Below, piece by piece: positions 10,988 through 22,782 of a DNA stretch of 64,000 nucleotides (its first letter is position 1; each line of letters opens with the position of its first letter). The stretch covers positions 5,828,001 through 5,892,000 of the forward strand of contig NC_068557.1 in assembly GCF_022201045.2 (NCBI RefSeq). Reading direction: 5' to 3'. The position numbers and the translations under genes are program-made. The notes beneath the pieces were generated by a model, which worked only from the letters and a program-made list of their open reading frames with translations, was not told where the DNA came from and did no database searches. This stretch comes from Citrus sinensis. Taxonomy: Eukaryota > Streptophyta > Magnoliopsida > Sapindales > Rutaceae.

Positions 10988-13829
10988 GTAAGATATTTTA
11001 CATGTTATTTGTTATTTCCTTTTATTTATTTTATTTAAATGATTTTATGATTCAAAAACCTAGATTTTTGTCCTTATTGAATGGTTCAGGAAATTTTTCT
11101 TATCTAAATTAGAAAAGCCAATCGGTTATTAGTGATTACTTAAAAGTTTTAGTTCACATTTATGTGTCTATTGGCGTGTGTTAATCCATGTCGCGAGTTA
11201 TTGCTTTTAGTTTAGGCTTGAATTCTTCAGTTTATTGTGTGTTTTTGAATAGTTTGGAGAATTAAGTAGTCTAAAGATTGTTGTTGAACTGTGTAATTTG
11301 AGTTCTAATGTGCCTGTCATTTCAAGTTGTTAGGACTTTAGCTTTAACTTTAGTTAAATTCGTGCCCTCTGCTTGGAAAACTTTATTTGTTTATTAGTGG
11401 TTTGTTATTTTTATTGTAGATATTTATGGTAATCGTGATCGTGATCATGTTGGTATATTTAATTCGTAGTGGATCTAGTGTGACGATTGGGGAGCTTTAT
11501 TTATGTGATGTACTGTGTTCAGTAGATGGGCTTCTATGGTCATTTACTCGAGGTAATCATTTTGGAAATTTTGACACATGTTTAAAAGGAGTCAGTGGTG
11601 TGGATATGCTGGTATTTATTGTCAAATGTCTATCTGTGGGATAGAAAATTTACATCTTTCATAGGTTGGCATTGGCAGTATTCAAGTACCTTGTCGCATT
11701 TGAGGATGATTTGTTCCCCCATAAGTTCGTTTCCTTTCCAGTTGTTTCGGGTGTGAATGTAGGTCTCCGGTCACATCCTAACTTGTCCTTGCCACTTTGA
11801 TAAATAGCATGTTCCACTTGTAGACAAGTGGGTGGCTATGTTGAGAAAATGATACCGAAATGAAGCTGAGTTGGGTAGTGCTTCATTTGGCGAACTAAGA
11901 CTCATTATTTGGGCTTTCGCTTAAATCTTAAATTGGGTTCTCAATCAAGCCTTACTTATTAGTTGGTACTGGTAAATGATATTCTGACTTTTTATTTGTC
12001 AATACAGCTATTGAGCTCATCATGACCATGATATGAATTGGCAAAAGCATGAGCTGAAATGTTGAATATTTGAATTCATTTGTTTATAAGCCCTTGAGTG
12101 TGTTTATGTTTTTAGTAGAAGATTAGCTGCAAATGATGAGAGAGAACATTCTCAACCATATGGAAATATTGACTGTGACCTAGTTGATAAATTTTTGAAG
12201 TGGAAGTATAGAGTGAAATGAAAAGCGGAAGAATGAAACACATCTGCTGGGGATGGGAGGTTTTGTTCAGAAAAATAGATTTAGGAGTATATCTGACACG
12301 TGACTGTAAACTTATTTAGGTTGTTATCAGAAACTTGCCTGCAATTTCGTAAACGAATTGAGTCTGCTTCACCAATTGAGGAGATACTTTTAAGAGGTTG
12401 AGAATAGAAGAGAGTGCTGAGGTGCAATGATATTAGACTGTGACTCTTAGAATTTGGTAGATAATAGAGCTAGGGTGGGAAATTACAACCTTGGATATCA
12501 ACTATGCAGGGGAAAACTTTAGCCTTGTTCACCGCTTAAATTTGTTGAATTGTATGTTTGTGGCTCTCTTAGTTCTTTTAGTAGGATGGGCATAACTTTA
12601 AAGGAAAACACTATTCTACAAATCTTTTGCAACTAGCAAAGATAAAACATAGTGCTTTTTGACTCCTCAAAGAATTTGATAGGTTCCCTGCAAATAAAGG
12701 ATCCATATCTTTGATATAAGTACACAATTATTGGTTTCATTAATAATATTCAATCTATTGGTGAGATCTGGAATTTTGTTTTAATTGTACTAATTACTAA
12801 ATATACTTTTATTGTTAAAAAATTTTGTGTGAAAGAACCGCACAGAACAGAAATGTCACAAGCATTAAGCTATAAATAATTTTTTAGGAGTTATTTGTTT
12901 GTTTAATGCTAGTAATTAATGATGGACACTTTCTAATATTGTGTGTTGTAGACGTTTGCACACCAATTGGTTATGGAAAATATTGGCCTGCATTCTGTTG
13001 ACTTTCAAGTTTTCCTATACATTCTTCCCTGTGGCACATATTTTCTATTCTTAACTCAGTAAGACATTCTTACAAAATATTGAAATGGTGATTTCTTTCA
13101 ATTTAGGTTATGCTGTCAGTGCGATCTAAAACTTTCCAAGTGTTTCATGGAATGTTTTCGTGACAATATTACGGATCTTCTATGCCTCCTGGCTTCCTGT
13201 TAATTAATTTTGCAAAAGCTTGATCCTCTCTGCTGGAATTGCTTCCCTGCTCGGTTTGGAATTGTGAGTAATAAGTTTCACAAAATCTTAATCTGCTTGG
13301 AAATGTGTTTGTCTGAGTTCCCAACTTTGTATTGTGCGATCTTCTTCGCTTCAATATGCATATTGTTAATATGCAATCCAGTGCCTTCATATTGATGTCC
13401 CAGAAAAGGAAAATATAAAGTAAAATGATTCAATACAACCCTAGGGATTTCAAATGATTAGTTGTACTAACTTAGAAAAAAATTAAATTAAACTCAAAAC
13501 CATTGGTTGAAGCTCTATTCTTGTTGATCTTTAAAGAGCTTAATTGGGCTTTTGATTTATTTTGAAGAATTGATTGTATGTTTGTCTCATATTGATTGTC
13601 AATCTATATTCGTAATAGCCAGGTACTATCTGAATGCCACAATTATGTAAAAACCTTGATCTAGTGTTTACTAATAAATTTCTCAATAACATCCTAGCAT
13701 TTTGTTTCCATCTCAGATCAAGATCACCGTTAATATTAATATCTCAACTGCTGCTCCCTATTTAGATGTAATAGGCATCAGTTTCTGATATGTTTCAAAA
13801 TGTACGCTTTCATATAAAATCTATGGTAC

Positions 13830-14060
13830 AATGGAGATGTAGTGTTTTGGCTTATTTGGCTAGAAATGAACTACAATATTTTTGGGGATTCTTGAGAGGA
13901 AGATGTCAATTCTTTGAGGGTTAGAGCCTTGTTTCTAGCATCTTTTTGAGCCTCAGTTTCAAAGGAATTTTAAGATACTTGTTTATTTTTCATACATTTA
14001 AATTGGGAAGGAGCTTTAGGTAAGGTTGATTTTGTCTTTGTTTCATATGTTTATACTGTT
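13830..14060 (+). mobile_element. LINE 3'-end relic (copy 1)
   Basis: A translated stretch beginning VFWLIWLEMNYNIFGDS, followed by stops, then ASVSKEF, then FFIHLNWEGALG, matches the tail of plant L1-type reverse-transcriptase polyproteins (FWxIWxERNxRIF). It aligns with copy 2 at 14960-15170 in the same order. Several in-frame stops; inactive. Same orientation as the host gene. Confidence 0.6.
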
Positions 14061-14769
14061 TAGCCATCTCAAGATAGAAACTTTTTTCCCCCCCAAATAT
14101 GCTCTCTCAATTGTAAATTCTTTGGGTGTTTTTGTGGCTAGTGGACACCTTGTTCAACTTTTGTAAATCTTTTTTTTTGTAGAAAAAATGTTCCATTGCA
14201 CATCTTTCTGAATATAAAGGGTAATGACTGATGAGTTGATAGAAACTTTGGGTCAACCCTGGAAAATATCAAGAGCGCAATAGTACTCAACTCTCTTATG
14301 TCTGGCTTCTCCTAATATACATATGATGGTAAGTGGGATCTTTAAAATTAGAACAATGATGGTTATCCTTTTGTGGGATCAGATAAATTTAGCATTTTGA
14401 ATATTGGCACTTAGTTTTACTTGTAGATTAAATGATTTTGTTTCACTTTGAGAAACTTTACTTGCTTCTAATTACTTTTAGACGATCATAACGGCAACAA
14501 TCTCCCTCTGTTGCTTTGCAGATGTTAAACAACGAGGAGAAAAATGGTTGTCAATTTGGTTTAGACATCTATAGTAGAGAAAAATAGGGGAGAGGGAACG
14601 AACAACGAGTGAGACTTCTCATACTGCTCATCAACCCTAGTGTTCCATCTTATGTATATAGGATAATAACAGCATGCCCTCTTTATTGACTTCATGTTCT
14701 TAGTTACCAAGGTGGCTACTTGGTAACTAAATCATATCAGAGAAGTGATTCAAAGAAAGTTTCTTTATC

Positions 14770-15335
14770 CCCCCCCTTCTCTCGGTGTGTGATGTGCAAG
14801 CAAAGTGCAGAAAATTCAAATCATCTTTTTCTTCGTCGTTTGTAGCTTCAACATTGTGCAAAGAAGCTAATATTTTGTGGGTCATTCCGGGTTCTTGTGA
14901 TTCTCTTCTTGTAGAGTATTCCTTTGCTTTTGATAGAACAGAGGCTAAAACTCATTGGAAATGTGCAGTATCAGCTCTGTTTTGGATAATATGGGAGGAA
15001 AGAAATGTTCGTATTTTTTAGGGGAAAAGTGCTGATAATGTTGAAGAACTGTGGGATAGAGTTCGTCTTCTTGCTTGATTTTGGGCTTCAGTTTCTATGG
15101 AGTTTTAAGATTCATCTTTTTTCTTCATTCATCTAAACTGGGATGGGGTTTTGAGATAGGGAGTTATAACTGATTCTAGCATGTATAGGGGTGATTGGGG
15201 ATACGTTTGTATGGCACAAATAGGCTTAGTTTTGTGTTTGCTTAGTGACAGCTGGTCCACTTTCTGTATTAATATTTTTCAACATTAATACATTTTTGAG
15301 TTTCTTATCAAAAGAAAAAAAGAAAAAATTTTAAG
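14770..15335 (+). mobile_element. LINE 3'-end relic with zf-RVT remnant (copy 2)
   Basis: In one frame CVMCKQSAENSNHLFLRR recalls the zf-RVT knuckle of plant LINEs (CxxC...HLFxHC). After a frameshift, the next frame gives THWKCAVSALFWIIWEERNVRIF, the conserved polyprotein tail. An untranslated stretch then ends in ATCAAAAGAAAAAAAG (about 15309-15325), a LINE-like A-rich tail. Frameshifts and stops show it is dead. Confidence 0.7.
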
Positions 15336-15795
15336 GTGACAACTTGGCTGCAGGAAGGTTGGGGATTATATGTATGCTTGTTTACTTGAATTGACTTCTC
15401 TTTAATATCTGGCATTTTTGCAATTTGGCATGACTTCATTTTTTACTACCTTGGTATTTCCTGCTACATTTGTTGTCATTGCATTATACTTTGTATTTCA
15501 TTATATTTGATAATTTGAATTTGCTTACCTTAATCATTTACTTGTCTTGTCTGCTTTTATTGTCATGGACATAGATTGATGTGAATAAAGTGCATGTAAA
15601 CTGTTGTTTTGTTTTTATTTTATAAGTTTGACGGGTGAATGCTATTTATAATTGTGATTGCTTAACTTATTCTTTTTCCTTTTTCTAGGTTCCCTCTAAT
15701 TGCTGATTATTCTAGTTAACCAAAGTGGTTGGATTACTTTGACCGTTCAGAGTTTGGATTTTAATGCAATAAACAAAATTCATTTCATTAGAATC

Positions 15796-18700
15796 ATGGA
15801 GCTTAAAGTTTCATCACCTAAGCCAGCAAGTCTTTCTCCTCCAGATTGCACCAGTGATCCTGAAGAGAAGGAACTCAGTGATGAGGATGATGACGACCGC
15901 AACCATAAGCATCGTAGGCGGGAGACACGGTCACAATCTTTGGAGAGAGATTCTTTGGATCAAGTATATATGAGATCATATAGAAAGCGCAACAAACCTT
16001 TTGAAAATGGGCACTCTTTCAGGGAGAATGAATCTCAAGCAAGTGAATCCTGGAAAAACTATAACATTCCTCCCCTAGAGAAGGACTTCACAGCAAAGTT
16101 TGAGAGAAGACGCCCCGGTTTTGCATCGCTATCCCGAGCACCTTTGGATTTGAGTCAAAGAATCAGGGGAAACAATACATTTTATGGGGACCTTGGGCCT
16201 GGAAGAGGAAGAGGAAGGGACTCTGCTTCCTGGAATCAACGTGATACTAGATTCAGCTCTGTTGATATTGCTTCTCAAATACTTCAGCCAGCATCCATGC
16301 CACCAAGTCGCTTTGCTGGAAGGGGGCTTCCTAATATTTCAAATTCGCAGAATGCATCATTTGCATTTGGATTAATTCCAGGAGTACCAAATGGTGGCTT
16401 AGATACACTCCCCTCCATTGGTTTGCAGGGGACACTCAGACCACCACTGAACTCCTCGTTAAATATGGGCATTTCACGCCAACGATGTAGGGATTTTGAG
16501 GAGCGAGGATTTTGTCTCAGGGGGGACATGTGTCCAATGGAGCATGGAGTCAATCGTATTGTTGTTGAAGACGTTCAGGTATGAGCCTTTAGAAAGTTGT
16601 TTCCTATTTCTGGGACTTCGATGGCCTGTTTGAATATGCATGATGCATGGTTGTTGTTTTTGTTTTTCAAGTTTTTCTATCAAAAGTCCAATTTTGGCTA
16701 ATGGTAAAATATGTCCAGTGCATCTGACTGGAACAACCAATCACTTGATTCGGGGAATGAATGTCTATTGCAATTGAAATACTCTATTTGTCCGTTCTAA
16801 AAAGTTGCTAGTGATGTTTTTGTTCTTTCCTGTTTCTTGTCGAACACCTGCTGGATGGTTGGTTATAGCCAATCTTAAAATTTAAAAGGCTACACATGAA
16901 TCGGAGGCTTCATATGTTGAACTGAATTTGTTTACCTGCCTATTTTTTGTTATTAGTATTCTCATTGTTATCTCCATGCGTAATATTTTTTTGATATGCA
17001 ATATACTTGCAGACCTTATGCCGAGTCATAGGATGAATAGGTCATTGGCTTTTGTTGGTTTCATTTCAAGTTGTTTAGTTTCTTCTATTTCTTCCATGAC
17101 TGATAGTCTTTGAATGTTTAACTTGAGGAGAAGTCCCTGGATGATGGGGCTGCTCCAATAGATAATCATTTTCTTTGTGCCTATGGATCGAGTTTGTTGC
17201 TTGAGGAGCCATTATGGAGACCCCTGCAATTCTAAATTCCTAGCCATTTGCTTTTTTTTTTTCGGATTTTTTCTAACTAGTATCAGGATGGGTTTGAGTT
17301 CTCTATAATAATTGAATGAATATACAATGCACTTACTGGTTTGTGTGGTAAATTGTGAGCTTGGCTTCCTTCTGGTTTTGATCCACCTATTTCCATTGGA
17401 AAATAGCATTCTTTTTTGCTTGATTAATGGATGTTGCATGTAAATAAAATCTATTGCCTTTTGATTTACAGAGCCTTTCACAATTTAACCTCACTGTTCC
17501 ACTCCCAAGTGCACCGCTACTAGCAACACCTGCTGGACCAGGTCTGCTATCTTCGGTTGGTGCTGCTTCAACAACATTGATGAATAGTAAAGGAGTGCAT
17601 AACAAAGGTAGCAAGACTGGATTGATGGATGATGGCATGGGCTTGAATGGTGCGTATTCTGATTCTGCAGCTGCAGGCGGAGCTGATTTGTATGATCCAG
17701 ATCAACCCCTGTGGAATAACAACGGTCCAGATACATCACCTGGCCTTGCAGCACTACATTCATCTAATGATGAAACTGAATCCTTGTTGAATGAGGATTC
17801 ATCAAATAATCATCATCTGAGGGCATCTGATAGTGCTGATAATGATTTGCCTGTGAGAAATGCGGGGACTGCTGCTGTTTCACAGAATACAAGTATGTCT
17901 GTTTGGGGTAGAATAGGCAGTTCAAAAAATAGATCAAATGTGAAAGAGAAAATTGATGCAACGCTAAATTCATCGGATTATCTTGAGAATGAAACAAAGG
18001 AAGATAGGGAGGCATTACCCAGCCTTCAGGGTAGTTACCATAGAGGAAAACGGATTATTGAAGGGGATGCTATCCAAAAGAATATGGATCCATCTACCAA
18101 GGCACAGAATGATCATATGCGTAATATCCGGAAACCATCTCAAAAGGCATTGCGTACCCTATTTGTCAATAACGTTCCCCTGAAAAGTAACAGGAGAGAG
18201 GCTCTTCTTTCTCATTTTCAAAAGTTTGGAGAGGTTGTAGACATTTATATTCCATTAAATAGTGAACGAGCTTTTGTACAGTTCTCCAAACGAGAAGAGG
18301 CAGAAGCTGCTCTAAAGTCTCCTGATGCTGTTATGGGTAATCGATTTATCAAGCTTTGGTGGGCTAATCGTGACAGCATACCAGATGATGGAATAAGTGG
18401 TGTTAATGTATCCATGACTTCTCACGGTATGACAGCTGCTTCATTTCCAGCGCATACCTCTGTTACTAACAAAGTGAAAGACAATAATCTTCAATCCACC
18501 ACTCTGAAGGGAGGAAATATTGTTCCTGCTGCTGATGTTTCTCTGCCCGCTCCTGATCACCCTACTGTTATTACAAATAGTCCCAAACCTCCACCTCCAT
18601 TGCAAAAGAAGCTGGACAATCTTGAGCAGTTGAAGGAGGAACTCCGTAAAAAGCAGGAATTGTTGGATCAGAAGCGGAATGACTTCCGCCGTCAACTGGA

Positions 18701-20642
18701 CAAATTAGAGAAACAGGTAACACCAATTATCCTTACCTTTAAAATTACTTATAATGTATTATAATGATTTTTCAAGTTTGGTTATAGTGTGTTGGCTTCC
18801 ATTCAGTGAACTGCATTCTCTGTGCTGCTCTAACACAGTCAAAATGCCAAAAAAATGCCAAATTATTTGCCTGAAGTAGTACCTACATCCCTAAAAGCAG
18901 AAATAGGTGGTACTGGTGTGACCTTGAACTTGTCTTTTTATCATTTATGTAACAGTTCTAGAGAGAGTGGAGGGAAGGCGCATATGAGAGATTACATGGG
19001 AAGAAAATAATTTGCATTGTTCCCAATTATACAATAATTGAGATTACATGGGAAGAAAATAATTGCATTGTTCCCAATTATACAATAATATGATGCCCGT
19101 CTTGTTGAAGGGGCCATGGGCTTTTCTCATCACAGATCATACAGATACTTAATGTCAGTTCTTTCTGTTTAGTTTTCCCTTCAGAGCGGTCAGGGAGATA
19201 TAATCTATTTCCCTAGTGCAACTGCTTTTCCATTTTCAATAATGTACACCATTTTAGCTTTCTATCAAAAGCTAAATATGGTATATGAATTATTTATTAT
19301 GTCTAAGACACATCATTTCTGTAAATGGCTATTCTTAAATTTTAACTTTTTGCAGGCTGGAGGCAAGAGTGATGTGGTGTCTGAGAAAGCTGCTAAAAGA
19401 CTTAAAGTGGGAATAGCAGCTGATGTAGCAAAAGCGACAGCAAGGTCCTCTGATTCTACTGCAGCTGTGGCATCACCACGTGCTGAGATGATGGCAGACA
19501 AGAACAAACTAGTGGATATTGTTTTGTCTCCTAGTCAGAAAGTAAACACAGCCATGGTGCTGCAAGAATCTACAAGCTTCAAGCAGCAGATTCGTCCATT
19601 AGCACCTGCAGGGCCTCCATTTTTGATGAATAGATACAAATTGGATAACCGACCTACAGCATTTAGAATTATTCCACCTTTACCTGTGGGTTTTGCAGAT
19701 GTAAGTTCCTCTTCCTCTCTCTCGTCACCACCCCCACCCCCCCCTTCTTGCTTTAATGTTTATGGCGTCCGTAGAATACATTTCTGTATCATAGATTTAG
19801 GAACTGGGTGGATGCTCTTAGGGATTAGTAAACCTTGAGAACTTTTAGTTGAGTGCCGATCCAGTGGCTAAATTGTCATGATGTTCGTCTTATACTTAAT
19901 TTGAGATTTTAGGATAGGATCCTATACTCAACTGCCTTCTAATCAACAGTCTTTTAAAACAAGCATCCTCTTAAGAGTATATTAACAATAATTAACAAGA
20001 GAACATTCTCTGTGCAGTAATGTGATCATTCCTCTTGATAAATGAAATCTAATGATCCCGATTTTTATAAATGCATTTATATGGTCATTCTCCTAGGATC
20101 AGTTGCTTTATGCTGTATGTATGTCTTTGTGCGTCCCCCAATGAAAGGTAAACTAAAGTCTGTATGCCCTTTAGGTTGCTGTCTTGAAAGAGCACTTCTC
20201 ATCATATGGTGATCTTGCTTCTGTTGAGTTGGAAGATGGTGAAGTCCTTGAAGGTGATAATGGATCAGATGCATCAAAAAATTGCCAAGTTCGTGTAAGT
20301 TTTACAACACGCCGTTCAGCTGAGAGGGCATTTCTTAGTGGTAAAAGCTGGCAAGGCCACGATTTGCAGTTTACATGGCTGATGCCAAGCAGTTCTAGTA
20401 ATGACCTGGGTAACAAAGAGAAGACATCGACTTTTCTTAAGGGGTCTTCAGATACTGATGTTCAGAAAGAAGAGAAACTGTCATCTGTTGTCTCCCAGGA
20501 AGCCGCAGCATCAGGTAATGCTGAGTCTGAAAATTCAGAGAGAAAAAGTAGTGTTGAGCATGCGGAGTTGCAGGAAGTTTCTCAGCCTAGTCCGACTCCG
20601 ATGTCTGCTGAGGAAGAGTCACCTAAAGACAATGTTTGTTGA
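15796..20642 (+). CDS. C3H41: CCCH zinc-finger and RRM protein (RBM26/27-like, AtC3H41 type)
   Basis: Coding exons 15796-16578, 17472-18716, 19356-19700 and 20175-20642 are all phase 0 and give 946 aa. The ATG at 15796 starts MELKVSSPKPASLSPPD; the longer open frame upstream of it lacks ATG. An acidic and Arg-rich N terminus is followed by an RG-rich patch. A CCCH finger sits at C231-x8-C240-x5-C246-x3-H250. RRM1 covers about 490-563 (TLFVNNVP ... RAFVQF). A coiled coil (about 638-676) and a second RRM-like domain (about 779-858) follow. The order resembles human RBM26/RBM27, which act with the nuclear exosome-targeting machinery; that role is only inferred. A hydroxyl-rich tail follows RRM2. 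Long 5'UTR with uORFs. Corresponds, from memory, to At3g27700. Confidence 0.9.
18991..19094. repeat. 52-bp tandem duplication in an intron of the CCCH gene
   Basis: ATTACATGGGAAGAAAATAA ... CAATTATACAATAAT occurs at 18991 and again at 19043, nearly identical. It is intronic and does not touch splice sites. Confidence 0.8.
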
Positions 20643-21255
20643 GGGCGGGGCCGATAGTCAGAATTGTACAGTGAGGTAAAATGTTAAATCACATTGAAAA
20701 CTAATTTTCAGGAGCCTTGGCTTAGTAAAATTCTGGAACTTGATTTTCCGGTACAGCGTTTTCTTTTGCATCATAATGGGATATGTAAAAATGAAAATTT
20801 TTCGGTTTTTGACCAGTCACAGGGGGTTAAAAGGATTTAGCTGAGTGATGATTGTGTTGTCTTTCTAGGAACAAAAGGTAAGTTCAGAAATTCTGTTGAA
20901 ATTAATTAAAGGGTTAAGGATATTGGGAACTGTTCCCATTCTGCTTTTGAGTTATTCCCCATTGAGATTATCCAAGAAATTCTAGAATTGATGTCCCTTT
21001 TTTACAAAACTAAACAAATTTCTTTGGAGCTAATAAAATTATAATTGCGCCAAATTCCCACTAACATTTTCAAAATGAAAACGTCATTTATTAATTTATT
21101 TTTGGCCTGGAGAGAACTTAAGTGAACGGCCGTAGGAATCATTTGGAAACAAAATTTTCGAACTTATTTTGCTAACAATTAGGAATTCTAACATTCGATT
21201 CTTAATTCATCATTCTTTTGCTTAAATAATCTATGGAAGCTGATTGCTTGTTTTC
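20643..21255. other. 3'UTR and spacer after the CCCH gene
   Basis: No ORF of note. It presumably contains the 3'UTR and polyadenylation region of the upstream gene; the exact end is not visible. Confidence 0.5.
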
Positions 21256-22782
21256 GGCTTCGTTTGGTACAACTTATTAAATAGAGCTTATAGCAATAGA
21301 ATTTATATCAATATAGTTTTTGGACAAAAGTTATTGGATGTTTGGTTGTCAATAAAAAAAGTATTTTTGAACTATTAAACTGCTTGGTTGTGTAAAATTA
21401 AAAGTGTTTTTATGTAATTAAATTATAAAAAATGATATGTATTCATAATTATATAACATGTAACAAAATACTTCCGAGCTATCAATTAATAAGAAAAAAT
21501 CAGTTCAATCATTTCTTTTAGTTTCAAATTTAAAAATTGCATCATTGATATATTCTCCCAAAAAAATAATACTATCCAAATTAAAATGATAATCAATAAT
21601 ATAATTGAAATGTTAACGGAACATGAGAAGTGTCGCAATTTGATCACGTTCTTGGTCTATTTCACGTACGTTGAATGAACTTGTACTTTGTTCATCATTG
21701 TTCTCTTCCCTTTGATTCTCACTTTCATTTGTTGGAAGCAATTCATCATCATTATCAAAAGGTTGAAATTCTTGGTCATTATCTGCATATTTTCTTATAA
21801 AATTATGAAAAATTATTGAAGCAATCACAATTTTCACTTGCTTACTAAAAGGGAAACTAGGCATTTGTCGCAAAATTTTCCATCTATTTTTCCAAACACC
21901 AAAAGTCTTCTTAATTGTGCATCTCAAAGAAGAGTGGGCAAGATTAAATATTTCTTTTTTTTTCTCTTAGTTGACTTCCACGTCGAAAATCTGGAAGATG
22001 ATATCGTTCACCTTTATAAGGACCTAAATAACTTGTCATGTGAGGATATCCAATATCTACTAGGTAATACTTACCTGTAAAATAGAAATTCTATGATTGA
22101 AAAAGAATTAAACAAACTTATATAGAAATGTATCATAAATAATATATTATAACTAACATGTAGGTGGATGAGGAAAGTGCAAATAAACCTATTGAATAAT
22201 ATAATAAAAAAAGATGAAACAGTGGCAATAAACCTATTGAATATTATAATAAATTGGTCAGGGGTCTTAAATACACGTCAAGTGCATGATAAAAACAAAG
22301 AAGAAAAAGGTTTGAATAACATGATAAAGACAAAGAAGAAAAAGTAGCAGGAGACATTACCTGGCATGCTCCTCACGGCGGCTATGACTATGATTGTTTT
22401 CTCAAGTGTTGGGTATGTGTAGGGATTGCAAAATTAAAGCGCTGGTTATTTAAAAAAAATAAGAGATAAAGTAAAGTGGTGGCAGCAATATGTTTATATG
22501 GCGGCAACAATTTTTGTTTGGTAGATTTTATATAAAAGGTATTATGTAATTAATGAAATATGTCAAGGATATTTTTAATATTATATATTTTTTTAGAAAA
22601 GCTCTCTAATCTTTACTTTCAAAAGCTCAAATTTTGAGCTTTTGCTAGTAGATGTAAATTAGCTTATTTAAGCTAAAACAACTCTACTAAAAAAAAATCA
22701 AACACCATAAAAAATTTTAAAAAATACTTATGGATTAAATAAGCACTTATACCTCTTAAATAAGTCATACCAAATAAGCACT
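21256..22782 (-). mobile_element. Decayed PIF/Harbinger transposon
   Basis: Diverged terminal inverted repeats: left GGCTTCGTTTGGTACAACTT (21256) and right, reverse-complemented, GTGCTTATTTGGTATGACTT (22782). Between them, on the minus strand, lies the C-terminal part of an ALP1/DDE_4-type transposase. The fragment 22080-21960 reads YYLVDIGYPHMTSYLGPYKG. After a 9-A run that shifts frame, 21927-21613 reads RCTIKKTFGVWKNRWKIL and then VKIVIASIIFHNFI. The N-terminal half and most of the catalytic domain are missing. No convincing 3-bp target duplication was found. Confidence 0.75.
21613..22080 (-). pseudogene. Harbinger transposase C-terminal remnant (ALP1-like)
   Basis: Two minus-strand frames joined at the A/T homopolymer about 21953-21964 reproduce the end of the DDE_4 nuclease domain. 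Visible pieces are VDIGYPHM, SYLGPYKGERYHLPDF, NLAHSSLRCTIKKTFGV and IIFHNFI, then an acidic tail. One extra base in the homopolymer breaks the frame. Similar sequences are common as both transposases and domesticated ALP1 proteins; here it is clearly broken. Confidence 0.75.

Larger units (their letters stand above)
10988..15688 (+). other. 4.7-kb 5'UTR intron of the CCCH/RRM gene
   Basis: Inferred between the GTAAGA donor at 10988 and a TTTTTCTAG acceptor ending at 15688. It holds two LINE 3'-end relics (listed separately). The rest is AT-rich with no recognisable coding sequence. An additional non-coding exon cannot be excluded without transcripts. Confidence 0.5.

Noticed and set aside
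14785..15021. Extra coding exon of the CCCH gene
   Set aside because: The peptide matches a LINE polyprotein tail, not the RBM26-like family, and precedes the family-typical start.
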